A DNA stretch of 64,000 nucleotides, taken from positions 310,001 through 374,000 of the forward strand of contig NZ_QGDD01000001.1 in NCBI RefSeq assembly GCF_003160695.1, written 5' to 3'. Below are positions 35,262-43,351 of this stretch, piece by piece. The notes beneath the pieces were generated by a model, which was not told where the DNA came from, did not search any database, and was given only the letters and a program-made list of their open reading frames with translations. The number at the start of each line of letters is the position of its first letter. The stretch's first letter is position 1. Made by a program: the position numbers and the translations under genes. This stretch comes from Nocardioides silvaticus (GTDB lineage Bacteria > Actinomycetota > Actinomycetes > Propionibacteriales > Nocardioidaceae).

Positions 35262-36263
35262 TCAGTGACCGGAGTGGTCGCCGTGCTCGGCGGGTGTGCT
35301 GTCGTCGGTCGGATCGGAGCCGGACTCGGTGTCCATGACCCCGCGGGCGGTGACGGTGAACGCCGCGGTGCGGACCACGCCGTCGTGCTGGAAGTCCAGG
35401 TAGAGGTGGTAGGTCCCGGCGCTGGGAACGGCGGCGTAGAAGACCACCTCGGGTCCGGGCTTCGTGGTGCCGTCGCCGGGCTCCCCGTCGGGGTGGACGT
35501 GGAGGTAGGCCAGGTCTCCGCCGCGGAGCGCGACGAGGTGGCCGTAGGCGCCGAGGTAGGGCTGGAGGTCGGTGACCGGCTTGCCTGCTTTGGTGACGTT
35601 CAGGGTGAGCTTCGCGTCCTTGCCGGCGGTGAGGTCGCCGTCGAGGGTGACTTGGTAGTCGCCGACGGTCGCGGTGCGGTTCTCCTGGGGCGGCGCGGCG
35701 GGCTGGTAGTTGCCGTCGACGGCCAGGTCGGTACCCAGGGTGAGCGCGTCGGCGCCGGTGGCCTTGAAGTCGGCGAAGAGTCGCCACGTGCCGGGGGTGA
35801 GGTCGAGGTCGATCGACCAGACCCCGCTGTCCTCGTCGAGGACGGGGTGGACGTGCTGGAAGCCGGCGAAGTCACGGCGCACCGCGATCAGGTGCAGGTC
35901 CTTCTCGTGCTCGACGTCGTAGGCGGTGACCGGGGCGCCGTCGGGGCCGGTAATGGTGAACGCCACGGGTCGGTCCTGCCCGGCCTGGCTGCGGGGTTCG
36001 GCCAGGGTCAGGGTGTAGCCGTTCTGGGAGACCATGAGTCCTCCTGGGACCTCTTGTACTGGGGATGAGGCCTGCGACTCGTCGCCGTGGCCGCCGGCGT
36101 GCTCGCCTTCTTCTGCCGCGCGTTGGTCGCCGTCGTGGGCGGTGTCGTGGGCCGCGGCCGGCTCGTCATCGACCGGACCGACGACTCGGCCGACGACGAG
36201 CGCGAGGCCGAAGATCGCGGCGATCGCGGCCAGGAACCCGATGAGCTTGACCGGGGTGCTCAT
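35262..36263 (-). CDS. Membrane-anchored copper-binding-type protein of the cop operon
   Basis: A 333-residue protein starting in an ATGA overlap with copZ. One N-terminal helix ([19 protein letters not shown]) anchors or exports it. A His/Asp/Glu-rich stretch ([20 protein letters not shown]) follows, then two beta-rich domains with [11 protein letters not shown] and YLHVHPDGE, and a His-rich end (EHGDHSGH). The paired HVHP motifs outside the membrane suit copper binding. Proteins of this build accompany CopA and CopZ in many actinobacteria; the exact role (periplasmic-side buffer or chaperone) is not established. Confidence 0.75.
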   Translation of the reverse strand: MSTPVKLIGFLAAIAAIFGLALVVGRVVGPVDDEPAAAHDTAHDGDQRAAEEGEHAGGHGDESQASSPVQEVPGGLMVSQNGYTLTLAEPRSQAGQDRPVAFTITGPDGAPVTAYDVEHEKDLHLIAVRRDFAGFQHVHPVLDEDSGVWSIDLDLTPGTWRLFADFKATGADALTLGTDLAVDGNYQPAAPPQENRTATVGDYQVTLDGDLTAGKDAKLTLNVTKAGKPVTDLQPYLGAYGHLVALRGGDLAYLHVHPDGEPGDGTTKPGPEVVFYAAVPSAGTYHLYLDFQHDGVVRTAAFTVTARGVMDTESGSDPTDDSTPAEHGDHSGH

Positions 36264-36466
36264 GCGAGGTGGTAGCCGGCTTCCTCGACGGCGGCCTTAA
36301 CGGCGGCGTCATCGAGGGGCTCGGTGCTGGTGATGGTGACGGCTCCGGTGGGCAGGTCGACCGCGACGTCCTCGACGCCGGGGATCTCCTGGACCTCTTC
36401 GGTGACCGAGGCGACGCAGTGGCCGCAGGTCATGCCGGTGACGATGTAGGTGCTGGTCTGGCTCAT
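36260..36466 (-). CDS. copZ: Copper chaperone CopZ (HMA domain)
   Basis: A 68-residue single heavy-metal-associated domain. The Cu(I)-binding loop is GMTCGHC (residues 11-17), with the usual beta-alpha-beta-beta-alpha-beta pattern. It carries copper to CopA and probably to CsoR. It lies between csoR and the anchored copper-binding protein and overlaps the latter by 4 bp. Confidence 0.92.
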   Translation of the reverse strand: MSQTSTYIVTGMTCGHCVASVTEEVQEIPGVEDVAVDLPTGAVTITSTEPLDDAAVKAAVEEAGYHLA

Positions 36467-36508
36467 GGCTGTTTCCTTCCGGGTTTCAGGTGGTGGATCG
36501 AGGGGTGT

Positions 36509-36859
36509 TCAGGAGCGGACGAGCCGCGCGATGGCGTCGGAGGCTTCCTTGAGCTTGATCTGCGCGTCCTCGCCGCCGGCAGCGACCGCGTTCACGACGC
36601 AGTGCGCCATGTGCTCGTCGAGGAGCCCCAGGGCGACGGCCTCGAGGGCCTTCGTCATCGCCGAGATCTGGGTGAGGATGTCGATGCAGTACTGCTCCTC
36701 CTCGACCATCCGCTGCAGGCCGCGGGCCTGGCCCTCGATGCGCCGCAGCCGCTTCAGGTAGGCGTCCTTGTTGTTGTTGGCGATGTAGCTGTGCTGGTGC
36801 GCCTCGTGTGTCTCTGCCATCGGGCTGTCCTTCGCGGTGAGCGTGTGGGTCATTCCCAT
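36509..36859 (-). CDS. csoR: CsoR-type copper-sensing repressor
   Basis: The product is 116 residues from ATG 36859; a shorter product from ATG 36820 (MAETHEAHQH) is also possible. The DUF156 fold is clear: DAYLKRLRRIEGQARGLQRM, then EEQYCIDILTQISAMTKALE and DEHMAHCV. The Cys (EEQYC), His (DEHMAH) and Cys (AHC) are the known Cu(I) ligands of CsoR. CsoR represses until it binds copper. Two box-like sites (TACCCCCCT..CGGTAT) lie directly upstream, between this gene and the divergent exporter, and a third at 38823. Confidence 0.9.
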   Translation of the reverse strand: MGMTHTLTAKDSPMAETHEAHQHSYIANNNKDAYLKRLRRIEGQARGLQRMVEEEQYCIDILTQISAMTKALEAVALGLLDEHMAHCVVNAVAAGGEDAQIKLKEASDAIARLVRS

Positions 36860-36860
36860 G

Positions 36861-36930
36861 GTACCCCCCTCCGGTATTTCGTGGTAGCGTCCGCTCCTGT
36901 TGGAATACATTACCCCCCTACGGTATTCCA
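36861..36930. promoter_or_regulatory. csoR operator: Two CsoR-box-like operators in the csoR/exporter divergent promoter
   Basis: GTACCCCCCTCCGGTAT (36861-36877) and TTACCCCCCTACGGTATT (36910-36927) share TACCCCCCT-n-CGGTAT, the C-run plus TA pattern of CsoR targets. The second is also framed by an inverted TGGAATAC/GTATTCCA pair (36901-36908, 36923-36930). They sit between csoR (minus) and the MFS gene (plus) and can control both. Binding is inferred. Confidence 0.7.
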
Positions 36931-36982
36931 CACAACCACGAAGTCCCGCCACCGAGCCGGGCACCCGTCGAAGGAGAATCAG

Positions 36983-38428
36983 ATGTCAGCCACAACCTCG
37001 CCAGCGGCAAACCGCCGCTGGCTCGGGCTCGCGGTGATCGCCGCCGCCCAGTTCATGGTCATCATGGACACCTCGATCATCGGGGTCGCCCTGCCGAAGA
37101 TGCAGGCCGAGCTCGGCTTCACTCAGGAGAACCTGTCCTGGGTCTTCAACGCCTACGTCGTCGCCCTCGGCGGGCTGCTGCTACTCGGCGGCAAGCTCTC
37201 CGACGTCCTCGGCGCCCGTCGGGTCTTCTCGACCGGATGGGTCGTCCTGCTGGGCGGCTCCCTGGTCGCGGGCCTTGCCGGCAACGTCGAGGTCGAGCTG
37301 CTCGGCCGCGCCATCCAGGGCGCCGGATCGGCACTGATCGCGCCGGCCGCCCTCACGCTGCTCTTCATGCTGTTCGGGGCGAACCCGAAGGAGCTGCCGA
37401 AGGCCCTCGCCCTGTACGGCGCCGCCGCACCTGCCGGTGGAACCGCCGGGGTTTTCCTCGGCGGCGTGATCACCGAGTACCTCTCCTGGCCGTGGGTGTT
37501 CTACATCAACGTCCCGATCGCCGTGGCCATCCTCGCCCTCGTCCCCAGCGTGATGCCGGCCGGTGGCGCCGCCTCGGGCCGTCGCGTCGACCTTCTCGGC
37601 GCCCTCACCGTCACCGCCGGCCTCGGCGCCGCCGTGTACGCCGTCGTCCAGGCGCCCGAGGTGGGCTGGGACTCCGGCCAGACCTGGGGCGTCCTCGCCG
37701 TCGCTGCGGTCCTGCTCGCCGGATTCGTCGTCGGCCAGGCCAAGGGACGCGACCCGCTGGTGCGGCTCGGCATCTTCCGGGCGCCCAACCTCGCTGCGGC
37801 GAACCTCGCCCAGCTGCTGCTGGGCGCGGCCTGGATCCCGATGTGGTTCTTCCTGAACCTCTACCTGCAGCAGGTCCTCGGCTACACCGCGTTCCCCAGT
37901 GGCGCGGCCCTGCTCCCGATGACCCTGCTGATCATGATCGGGATGATCGCCCTCGCACCGCGGGTGCTGGCCGCCATCGGCCCCAAGGCCGCGACCGTGA
38001 CAGGTCTCGTCCTGCTCGCTGCCGGGCTGTCGTGGCTCGCACTCATCGACCCCGACGGCTCGTACGCGGTCGACGTACTCCCGGCCTCCCTCGTGGCCGC
38101 ACTGGGCATGTCACTGGCATTCATCCCCACGCTGGGCACCGCGATCGGCGCCGCCCGGCCCGAGGAGGGGGGCCTGGCCTCCGGCATCGTCAACACCAGC
38201 TACCAGATCGGCTCCGCGCTCGGCCTGGCCGTGATGACCGCCATCGCCGCAGCCAACGGCGCCGACCAGCTCGGCGACAAGGCCGCCCTCACCGACGGCT
38301 TCTCCGCCGCCTTCATCGGCGCCGCCATCGTCGCGGGCGTCGGCGCCCTGGCCACCCTCGCTCTCTTCCGCAGCGCCACGGGGGGACAGGCAGGAGCCGA
38401 GGACCAGGCCCAGCAGCTCGCCGCCTGA
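36983..38428 (+). CDS. DHA2-type major facilitator exporter (14-helix)
   Basis: A 481-residue transporter. ATG 36983 follows AAGGAG. The first helix carries IMDTSIIGVALP, the DHA2-family motif, and the 2-3 loop GGKLSDVLGARRVF. The count of hydrophobic stretches fits 14 helices. DHA2 members are proton-driven exporters of drugs and other small molecules. The substrate is unknown. Here it diverges from csoR behind two CsoR boxes and is followed by a second CopZ, so induction by copper is likely even if copper itself is not exported. Confidence 0.88.
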   Translation: MSATTSPAANRRWLGLAVIAAAQFMVIMDTSIIGVALPKMQAELGFTQENLSWVFNAYVVALGGLLLLGGKLSDVLGARRVFSTGWVVLLGGSLVAGLAGNVEVELLGRAIQGAGSALIAPAALTLLFMLFGANPKELPKALALYGAAAPAGGTAGVFLGGVITEYLSWPWVFYINVPIAVAILALVPSVMPAGGAASGRRVDLLGALTVTAGLGAAVYAVVQAPEVGWDSGQTWGVLAVAAVLLAGFVVGQAKGRDPLVRLGIFRAPNLAAANLAQLLLGAAWIPMWFFLNLYLQQVLGYTAFPSGAALLPMTLLIMIGMIALAPRVLAAIGPKAATVTGLVLLAAGLSWLALIDPDGSYAVDVLPASLVAALGMSLAFIPTLGTAIGAARPEEGGLASGIVNTSYQIGSALGLAVMTAIAAANGADQLGDKAALTDGFSAAFIGAAIVAGVGALATLALFRSATGGQAGAEDQAQQLAA

Positions 38429-38514
38429 CGGCACCACCTCCGGCTCCGCCCGCGGCGCCGGACCACACCGAGCCGACCCTCGGCTCACCACACCACCGAA
38501 AGGAACGTCCTCCC

Positions 38515-38718
38515 ATGAGCGACATCAACGAGTACACCGTCCAGGGCATGACCTGCTCCAGCTGCGCGACCAAGGTCAGCGCCGCCGTCACCCAGGTCCC
38601 CGGAGTCATCGCCACCGACGTCGACCTCGCCACCGGGACCCTGAAGGTCACCGGCCCCGACGTCGAGGACACCGCGGTCCGCACCGCCATCACCAACGCC
38701 GGCTACCAGATCAGCTGA
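38515..38718 (+). CDS. copZ: Second CopZ-like copper chaperone
   Basis: A 67-residue HMA domain with the loop GMTCSSC (residues 11-17) instead of GMTCGHC in the first copZ. ATG 38515 has a GAAAGGAAC site. It lies 86 bp after the exporter gene on the same strand and ends before a strong terminator. It probably binds Cu(I) in the same regulon. Confidence 0.9.
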   Translation: MSDINEYTVQGMTCSSCATKVSAAVTQVPGVIATDVDLATGTLKVTGPDVEDTAVRTAITNAGYQIS

Positions 38719-38736
38719 CCACCAGCGCCCTCCGGC

Positions 38737-38775
38737 CGACAGCGTCGCCACCGAAACCCGGTGGCGACGCTGTCG
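38737..38775 (+). terminator. Strong hairpin terminator
   Basis: A 17-bp perfect stem (38737-38753 with 38759-38775, beginning CGACAGCGTCGCC) has a 5-nt loop, 18 bp after the copZ stop. It ends the exporter-copZ transcript and separates it from the DUF4396 gene. Confidence 0.8.
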
Positions 38776-38822
38776 CACTTCCAAGGATGATCACTGCGCT
38801 GCTTGCGTTCGCACAACCGCCC

Positions 38823-38841
38823 GTATACGGTGGGGGGGTAT
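38823..38841. promoter_or_regulatory. Third CsoR-box-like operator
   Basis: GTATACGGTGGGGGGGTAT, read in reverse complement, is ATACCCCCCCACCGTATAC, matching the two boxes at 36861-36927. It lies 23 bp upstream of the DUF4396 start, placing that gene under the same copper control. Confidence 0.65.
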
Positions 38842-38863
38842 CTACGACGAGAGGCACACCGCG

Positions 38864-39463
38864 ATGAACCCCCGCAACGCCATGGCCGCCAGCGCCACCC
38901 TGCACTGCCTCACCGGATGCGCCATCGGCGAGATCCTCGGCCTGATGATCGGAACAGCCCTCGGCCTGAGCACCGGCGCCACGATCGCGCTCGCCGTCGG
39001 ACTGGCCTTCCTGTTCGGCTACGCCCTGTCCACGCTGCCACTGATCAAGGCCGGCCTCGGCTTCGGCGCCGCGCTCAGCGTCGTCTTCGCCGCCGACACT
39101 CTGTCGATCGCCGTCATGGAGCTCGTCGACAACGTCGTCATGGCCCTCATCCCCGGAGCCATGGACTCCGGCCTGGTCAACCCGATCTTCTGGATCGGCA
39201 TGATGATCGCTCTTTCTGTCGCCTTCCTCGCTGCCTTCCCGGTCAACCGGTACCTCATCGACAAGGGCAAGGGTCACGCCCTCACCCACCAGTACCACCA
39301 CGGCCCCGAGCACGAGAACCACTCAAGCGCCGGTTCGCACGCAGATCACGCTGGTCACGGTTCACCTGGGTCGCAGGCAGGCCATGGAGCCCACGCGCCG
39401 GCCGATCCGCACACTGGCGACCACTCGCCGGGCACCTCTGACGACCACACCCATCAGCACTGA
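38864..39463 (+). CDS. DUF4396 membrane protein with His-rich tail
   Basis: A 199-residue protein with about four membrane helices (TLHCLTGCAIGEILGLMIG, TIALAVGLAFLFGYALS, LVDNVVMALIPGAMDSG, FWIGMMIALSVAFLAAFP). The HCLTGCAIGE motif in helix 1 is typical of DUF4396. The last 60 residues hold about 16 histidines (HQYHHGPEHENHSS, HADHAGHG, HTHQH), a likely metal-binding tail. A CsoR-box lies just upstream. The family often occurs beside copper resistance genes; a role in copper handling is likely but not proven. Confidence 0.82.
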   Translation: MNPRNAMAASATLHCLTGCAIGEILGLMIGTALGLSTGATIALAVGLAFLFGYALSTLPLIKAGLGFGAALSVVFAADTLSIAVMELVDNVVMALIPGAMDSGLVNPIFWIGMMIALSVAFLAAFPVNRYLIDKGKGHALTHQYHHGPEHENHSSAGSHADHAGHGSPGSQAGHGAHAPADPHTGDHSPGTSDDHTHQH

Positions 39464-39477
39464 TCTGGAGCACGCCC

Positions 39478-39618
39478 ATGAACACCAACACCCTCGCCGC
39501 CGCCGTGATCGGCTTCCTCCTCGGCGGACTCACCGTCTCGATCGCCGCCGAGCTCGAGACCGACGACAACCCTGCCCCCAGCCACGGATCCAGCAACCAC
39601 CAGACCCTCCGGGACTGA
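39478..39618 (+). CDS. Very small membrane protein
   Basis: A 46-residue protein of one N-terminal helix (LAAAVIGFLLGGLTVSIAAEL) and an acidic, His-containing tail. ATG 39478 lies 15 bp after the DUF4396 stop and has GGAG nearby. It is probably cotranscribed with that gene. No family known. Confidence 0.55.
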   Translation: MNTNTLAAAVIGFLLGGLTVSIAAELETDDNPAPSHGSSNHQTLRD

Positions 39619-39836
39619 CCACCATGCCCATGACGACCGCACTCAGAGCAACAGCACAGAGCCCAACCGCTCAAGCCATCGCAACCTGCCTGCTTCGCTG
39701 CACCGTCGCCGCGATCACCAAGACGAGCGCATCCCCCGCGATCGCCACCAGCACTTCACCTACCTGCTCGAACCAGCGCCGCGGATAGATCAAGAGCTCT
39801 CCCGGCCGTCTCGTCCCGGGCCTTCTTCTAGCAGCG
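39619..39836. other. Gene-poor stretch with a possible coding relic
   Basis: About 218 bp. One plus-strand frame reads HQHFTYLLEPAPRIDQELS, which looks protein-like but has no start and no family, so it may be the tail of a lost gene. Otherwise nothing was seen; the tetR gene converges from the right. Confidence 0.3.
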
Positions 39837-40412
39837 CTAGTCGGACTGGAGCGACCGCAAGCACAGCTCGACCAGGCGCGATGTCGCCGCCTCGTCTGGC
39901 GCCTTCGCTGCCGCACCGAGGGCGTGCAGGCAGTAGTCGGCGAGCTCGCTCGCCGCAATGTCGGTACGCACCCCGCCCGAGGCTGAAACCTCGTCGAGCA
40001 ATTGTGTGAACAGCCCGTGGATGCGCTCTTCAGCGTCGGCGACGTCGGCGCTCCGGTGCAGTAGCGCTGACAAGTCGGCGGATCCGTGTCGGGCGCGGTA
40101 GTGGCAGATCAGGGCGTAATGGGAGAGCGCGGCGTGGAGACGCTCGTCAGCCGGGCCAGAGCTTCCGGCGAACTTAGTGAGCTCCTCGAGGTGCTGGTCA
40201 ACGTGCCGCTGGTGGTGGGCGCGCAGGATCGACTCGACGTCGGGAAAGTACTTGTAGAGCGTGGCGCGCCCGATGCCCACCCCTTCGGCGACCTGCGTCA
40301 TGGTCACTGACAGCAGGCCCCGCTCGTTGACCAGCCTCCAGGTCGTTTCGAGGATGGCCTCGCGCACCGCGTTGCGGTGGGACTCGATGGTCTCATTCCA
40401 CAACTTCGGCAT
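39837..40412 (-). CDS. TetR-family regulator
   Basis: A 191-residue regulator from ATG 40412 (MPKLWNETIESHR); no clear ribosome site is visible. The N-terminal HTH (LSVTMTQVAEGVGIGRATLYKYF, then DVESILRAHHQRH) is typical. The ligand domain has YALICHYRARHG and ends CLRSL. It diverges from a small membrane gene pair (40517), and the gap carries a palindrome, TGTATTG-aa-CAATACA, as likely operator. Ligand unknown. A broken copy of its C-terminus lies at 56944-57091. Confidence 0.88.
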   Translation of the reverse strand: MPKLWNETIESHRNAVREAILETTWRLVNERGLLSVTMTQVAEGVGIGRATLYKYFPDVESILRAHHQRHVDQHLEELTKFAGSSGPADERLHAALSHYALICHYRARHGSADLSALLHRSADVADAEERIHGLFTQLLDEVSASGGVRTDIAASELADYCLHALGAAAKAPDEAATSRLVELCLRSLQSD

Positions 40413-40448
40413 GCCGGAAGGATACGTCTCGTCGGTTGTACGACAAGA

Positions 40449-40464
40449 TGTATTGAACAATACA
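40449..40464. promoter_or_regulatory. Probable TetR operator
   Basis: TGTATTG and CAATACA form a perfect inverted repeat with a 2-bp centre, midway between the divergent tetR and 40517 genes. A weaker TTGT/ACAA pair lies just to the left. Autoregulation is the usual role of such a site. Confidence 0.6.
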
Positions 40465-40516
40465 AGGTGTCTCGTAAACTGACCTTCTCGTACGCCGATC
40501 CGCGGAGGACCCACCC

Positions 40517-40681
40517 ATGACTGAAGAGCACCCGCAGTCCGAAGGCCGCCCCACTGTCGAGCCGCCGGGCATTCCGGGCTGGGTCAAGGGCCTCGCGATC
40601 GGCCTCGTAGTCGTCGTCGCGCTGGTCATCCTGGTGATGGTGCTGAGCGGCGGCCAGCATGGCCCCGGCATGCACGGATGA
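40517..40681 (+). CDS. Small single-helix membrane protein
   Basis: A 54-residue protein. The helix GLAIGLVVVVALVILVMVLS is flanked by a Pro/Glu-rich head and a tail GGQHGPGMHG with His and Met that could touch copper. It starts 53 bp after the TetR palindrome and overlaps the next gene by ATGA. Not in any family I know. Confidence 0.65.
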   Translation: MTEEHPQSEGRPTVEPPGIPGWVKGLAIGLVVVVALVILVMVLSGGQHGPGMHG

Positions 40682-41190
40682 CGATGCCTCCGCGCGTACG
40701 CAAGGCCGTGCTCGCGGTCCACATCGCCTCGTCGGTGGGCTGGCTCGGCGCGATCGCGGCCTACATCGCGCTCAACGTCCCTGTCGTCGCGGGCGCTGAT
40801 GAGCAGCTGGTGCGCGCGGCCCACCTGATGATGAAGCCGGTTGCCTGGTACGCCGTGGTGCCGCTCGCGGTCACCTCGCTCGTGACCGGGATCGTGCACT
40901 CGTTGGGCACCCCATGGGGGCTGTTCCGCCACTACTGGGTGCTGATCAGCCTGTTCCTGACCGTGTTCGCGACCGTGATCCTGCTACTCCACATGGGAGA
41001 CGTCGACGCCTTGGCGGCGCGCGCAGCCGACCCCGCGGCGGATGCCGACAGCCTCCATGGCGACCTGTTCCACTCGATCGGGGGACTCGTCGTACTCCTC
41101 GTGCCGTTGGTGCTGAACATCTACAAGCCCCGAGGGCTGACGCGCTACGGCTGGCGCAAGCAGCAGGAGCAGCGCACCAGCGGCCGCTGA
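40678..41190 (+). CDS. Four-helix integral membrane protein (DUF2269-like)
   Basis: A 170-residue protein starting in an ATGA overlap. Four hydrophobic segments are visible (VLAVHIASSVGWLGAIAAYIAL, AWYAVVPLAVTSLVTGIVHSL, YWVLISLFLTVFATVILLLHM, SIGGLVVLLVPLVLNIYKP). The first, with HIASSVGWLG, resembles DUF2269. The tail is basic. It is probably controlled by the divergent TetR. Function unknown. Confidence 0.7.
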   Translation: MTMPPRVRKAVLAVHIASSVGWLGAIAAYIALNVPVVAGADEQLVRAAHLMMKPVAWYAVVPLAVTSLVTGIVHSLGTPWGLFRHYWVLISLFLTVFATVILLLHMGDVDALAARAADPAADADSLHGDLFHSIGGLVVLLVPLVLNIYKPRGLTRYGWRKQQEQRTSGR

Positions 41191-41253
41191 GATCCCATGG
41201 GTGCCCCTTGCCTGTGACCAGGCGAGGACGCCAACAATGAGGCGGTAGCGGCA

Positions 41254-41742
41254 TTGCCTAGTATCGAGTTCGTGAAGGACCTCCGAAGCATCGCCGGGAG
41301 CTCCCGGGCGCGCTACGCGCTCGTGGTGGCCGCACTGGCGCTCTTCGGGCTGCTCTCCATGCACGGGTGGGGCACCCATGCGGGCATGCACGCCGAATCG
41401 AGCCACTCGCCGGCCCACGTCGCGCTGCTGCACGGCGACGACCATGTGTCTGTGCTCGCGACCTCTCACTCGGGCCAGGTTCCGGGCGACGCTGCCGCGA
41501 TGGACGCCGACGCGGTCAGTTGCGACGACGGCTGTGACGGTTCCGGGTCGGGCGGCGGCATGGGCATGATCGGGCTGTGCATGGCGGTCCTCGGCGGACT
41601 CGTCCTGGGCCTTGCGCTGCTGCTCCTCCGTCGCTGCATCCCGCTGATGCGAACAATGCTGCCCGCCCTCCAACATCCGATCCTGCTGAGCCGCGAGCGC
41701 GATCCACCCGACCTTCTCCGCCTCTGCGTGATCCGCTGCTGA
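41254..41742 (+). CDS. DUF6153-like membrane protein
   Basis: The product is 162 residues if TTG 41254 is used. GTG 41272 (MKDLRSIAGSS) is a good alternative, and with TAGTAT just before it the message could be leaderless. Two helices (YALVVAALALFGLLSMHGWG and MGMIGLCMAVLGGLVLGLALLLL) frame a His/Asp-rich loop with CDDGCDGSG. The layout matches actinobacterial DUF6153 proteins. It may bind metal in the loop; the role is unknown. Confidence 0.65.
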   Translation: MPSIEFVKDLRSIAGSSRARYALVVAALALFGLLSMHGWGTHAGMHAESSHSPAHVALLHGDDHVSVLATSHSGQVPGDAAAMDADAVSCDDGCDGSGSGGGMGMIGLCMAVLGGLVLGLALLLLRRCIPLMRTMLPALQHPILLSRERDPPDLLRLCVIRC

Positions 41743-41755
41743 CAGTCGCAGACGA

Positions 41756-41777
41756 CGAGACACCCCGTGGTGTCTCG
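41756..41777 (+). terminator. Hairpin after the DUF6153-like gene
   Basis: A perfect 9-bp stem, CGAGACACC/GGTGTCTCG, with a 4-nt loop lies 14 bp after the stop and before the DUF305 gene. No T-run is present. Confidence 0.55.
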
Positions 41778-41825
41778 CGTACGCCCCTGTCCGCAACCAG
41801 ATCACCAGCCCAAGGAGAACCTCCC

Positions 41826-42428
41826 ATGCGCAAGACCCTGACCGCCGCCCTGCTCGCGGCCTCACTGCTGACCCTCGCCGCCTGCGGCAACGACGGCGGG
41901 CACGATGGCCACAACGCTTCCAACATCCCCGCGAGCGAGGAGTTCAACCAGACCGATGTCGACTTCGCAACCGACATGATCCAGCATCATGCCCAGGCAC
42001 TGTCGATGGTCGACCTCACCGACGGCCGCGACCTCTCGCCCGAACTGGCCACTCTGGCCGAGCAGATCCGGATGGCCCAAGGCCCCGAGATCGAGACCAT
42101 GGTCGACTGGCTCAACGAGTGGGACCAGCCGGTCCCCGAGACGATGCGTGACCATGCCAATGCGCACGGCGACGGTGAGATGGAGATGGACTCCGACATG
42201 CCCGGCATGATGAGCCAGGAGCAGATGGACGAGCTTGAAGCGGCGTCCGGCGCTGAGTTCGAGCAGATGTTCCTCACCATGATGGTCGAGCACCACGAGG
42301 GCGCGATCGAGATGGCCAAGACCGAGCAGGCAGACGGCGAGTATCCCGACGCCATCGCCTTGGCCGAAGAGATCGAAAAGTCGCAGACTGCCGAGATCAC
42401 CACGATGAACGAGCTCCTCGGCTCCTGA
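41826..42428 (+). CDS. DUF305 lipoprotein
   Basis: A 200-residue lipoprotein with lipobox LTLAACG (Cys about residue 20). Two DUF305 repeats are visible: DFATDMIQHHAQALSMV with MAQGPEIETMVDWL, and FLTMMVEHHEGAIEMA with SQTAEITTMNELL. The HH pairs and the many Met (MEMDSDMPGMMSQEQM) are typical and could bind copper. DUF305 genes are frequent in copper and silver resistance clusters. It acts outside the membrane; the precise role is not settled. Confidence 0.88.
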   Translation: MRKTLTAALLAASLLTLAACGNDGGHDGHNASNIPASEEFNQTDVDFATDMIQHHAQALSMVDLTDGRDLSPELATLAEQIRMAQGPEIETMVDWLNEWDQPVPETMRDHANAHGDGEMEMDSDMPGMMSQEQMDELEAASGAEFEQMFLTMMVEHHEGAIEMAKTEQADGEYPDAIALAEEIEKSQTAEITTMNELLGS

Positions 42429-42447
42429 TCCCTTCACGACCCGTTGG

Positions 42448-42477
42448 GTTGCGGGCAGACCCAGGTCTGCCCGCAAC
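42448..42477 (+). terminator. Strong hairpin terminator after DUF305
   Basis: A 14-bp perfect stem starting GTTGCGGGCAGACC (42448-42461 with 42464-42477) has almost no loop, so the innermost pairs will open. It lies 20 bp after the DUF305 stop. Confidence 0.7.
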
Positions 42478-42497
42478 GGATCTGGAGCCAAGGAAGC

Positions 42498-43343
42498 GTG
42501 AAACTAGTGCGACGAACCCTCCCCATCAGTCTGCTGGCCACTGCTCTACTTCTCGCTGGTTGTAGAGCCGAGGAGCCGGACAGGCCGGTCCCCTCGACCA
42601 GCGACGACCGCTCCGTCGGTCACATCCACGGTCTGGGAGTCGACCCAGCGGACGGCACCCTCTACGTGGCCACCCACCACGGCCTATTCCACGTCGACCG
42701 ATCCGGCGAACCGCGCCGCGTCGCCGACCGCTGGCAGGACACCATGGCCTTCACCGTCGCGGGGCCCGGCCGCTTCCTCGCCAGCGGACACCCCGACCTC
42801 CGCGAGGACCTGCCGCCACACCTCGGGCTGATCGAATCGACCGACGCCGGCGAAACCTGGCAACCGCTCGCCCTGCAAGGTGAAGCGGACTTCCACATCC
42901 TCGAGCAGGTCGGCGACGACCTCTACGCCTACGACGCCACCAGCGGCCGCCTCCTCGTCACACAGGACCAGAAGTCGTTCACAGAGGTGGCGCAGCTTCC
43001 CCTGCTCAGCATCACCGCGGATCCCGAGGATTCGAACAGCCTGATCGGCACAACAAACCAAGGCCAGCTCATAGAGATCGATGCGACCACGGGTGCCACG
43101 GCAGAACGCCCCGGGCCGCCCCTCGTCCTCTTCGAAACCACGTCCGAAGGCGACGTTGTCGGCATCGACCCGGCGGGAACCATCCAGGTCAGTGACGACT
43201 CCGGCGAGACGTGGACGCGACACGGCTCGATCGGTGGCCAACCAGCGGCGTTCAGCATCACCGGCACGGAGTGGTACGCCGCGACCCAGGACCAGGTCAT
43301 CCGCTCCGTCGACGACGGCGACACCTGGACGAAGGTCCTCTAG
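42498..43343 (+). CDS. BNR-type lipoprotein (F510_1955 glycosylhydrolase-like)
   Basis: A 281-residue lipoprotein from GTG 42498 with AAGGAAG upstream; lipobox LLLAGC. It opens with VGHIHGLGVDPADGTLYVATHHG and has repeated BNR/sortilin-type units (STDAGETWQPL, SDDSGETWTRHG, SVDDGDTWTKV), giving a beta-propeller. This matches the F510_1955 glycosylhydrolase-like family often found next to DUF305 and DUF6153 genes. No catalytic residues for hydrolysis are assigned, so enzymatic activity is uncertain. Confidence 0.78.
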   Translation: MKLVRRTLPISLLATALLLAGCRAEEPDRPVPSTSDDRSVGHIHGLGVDPADGTLYVATHHGLFHVDRSGEPRRVADRWQDTMAFTVAGPGRFLASGHPDLREDLPPHLGLIESTDAGETWQPLALQGEADFHILEQVGDDLYAYDATSGRLLVTQDQKSFTEVAQLPLLSITADPEDSNSLIGTTNQGQLIEIDATTGATAERPGPPLVLFETTSEGDVVGIDPAGTIQVSDDSGETWTRHGSIGGQPAAFSITGTEWYAATQDQVIRSVDDGDTWTKVL

Positions 43344-43351
43344 GCGGATCC

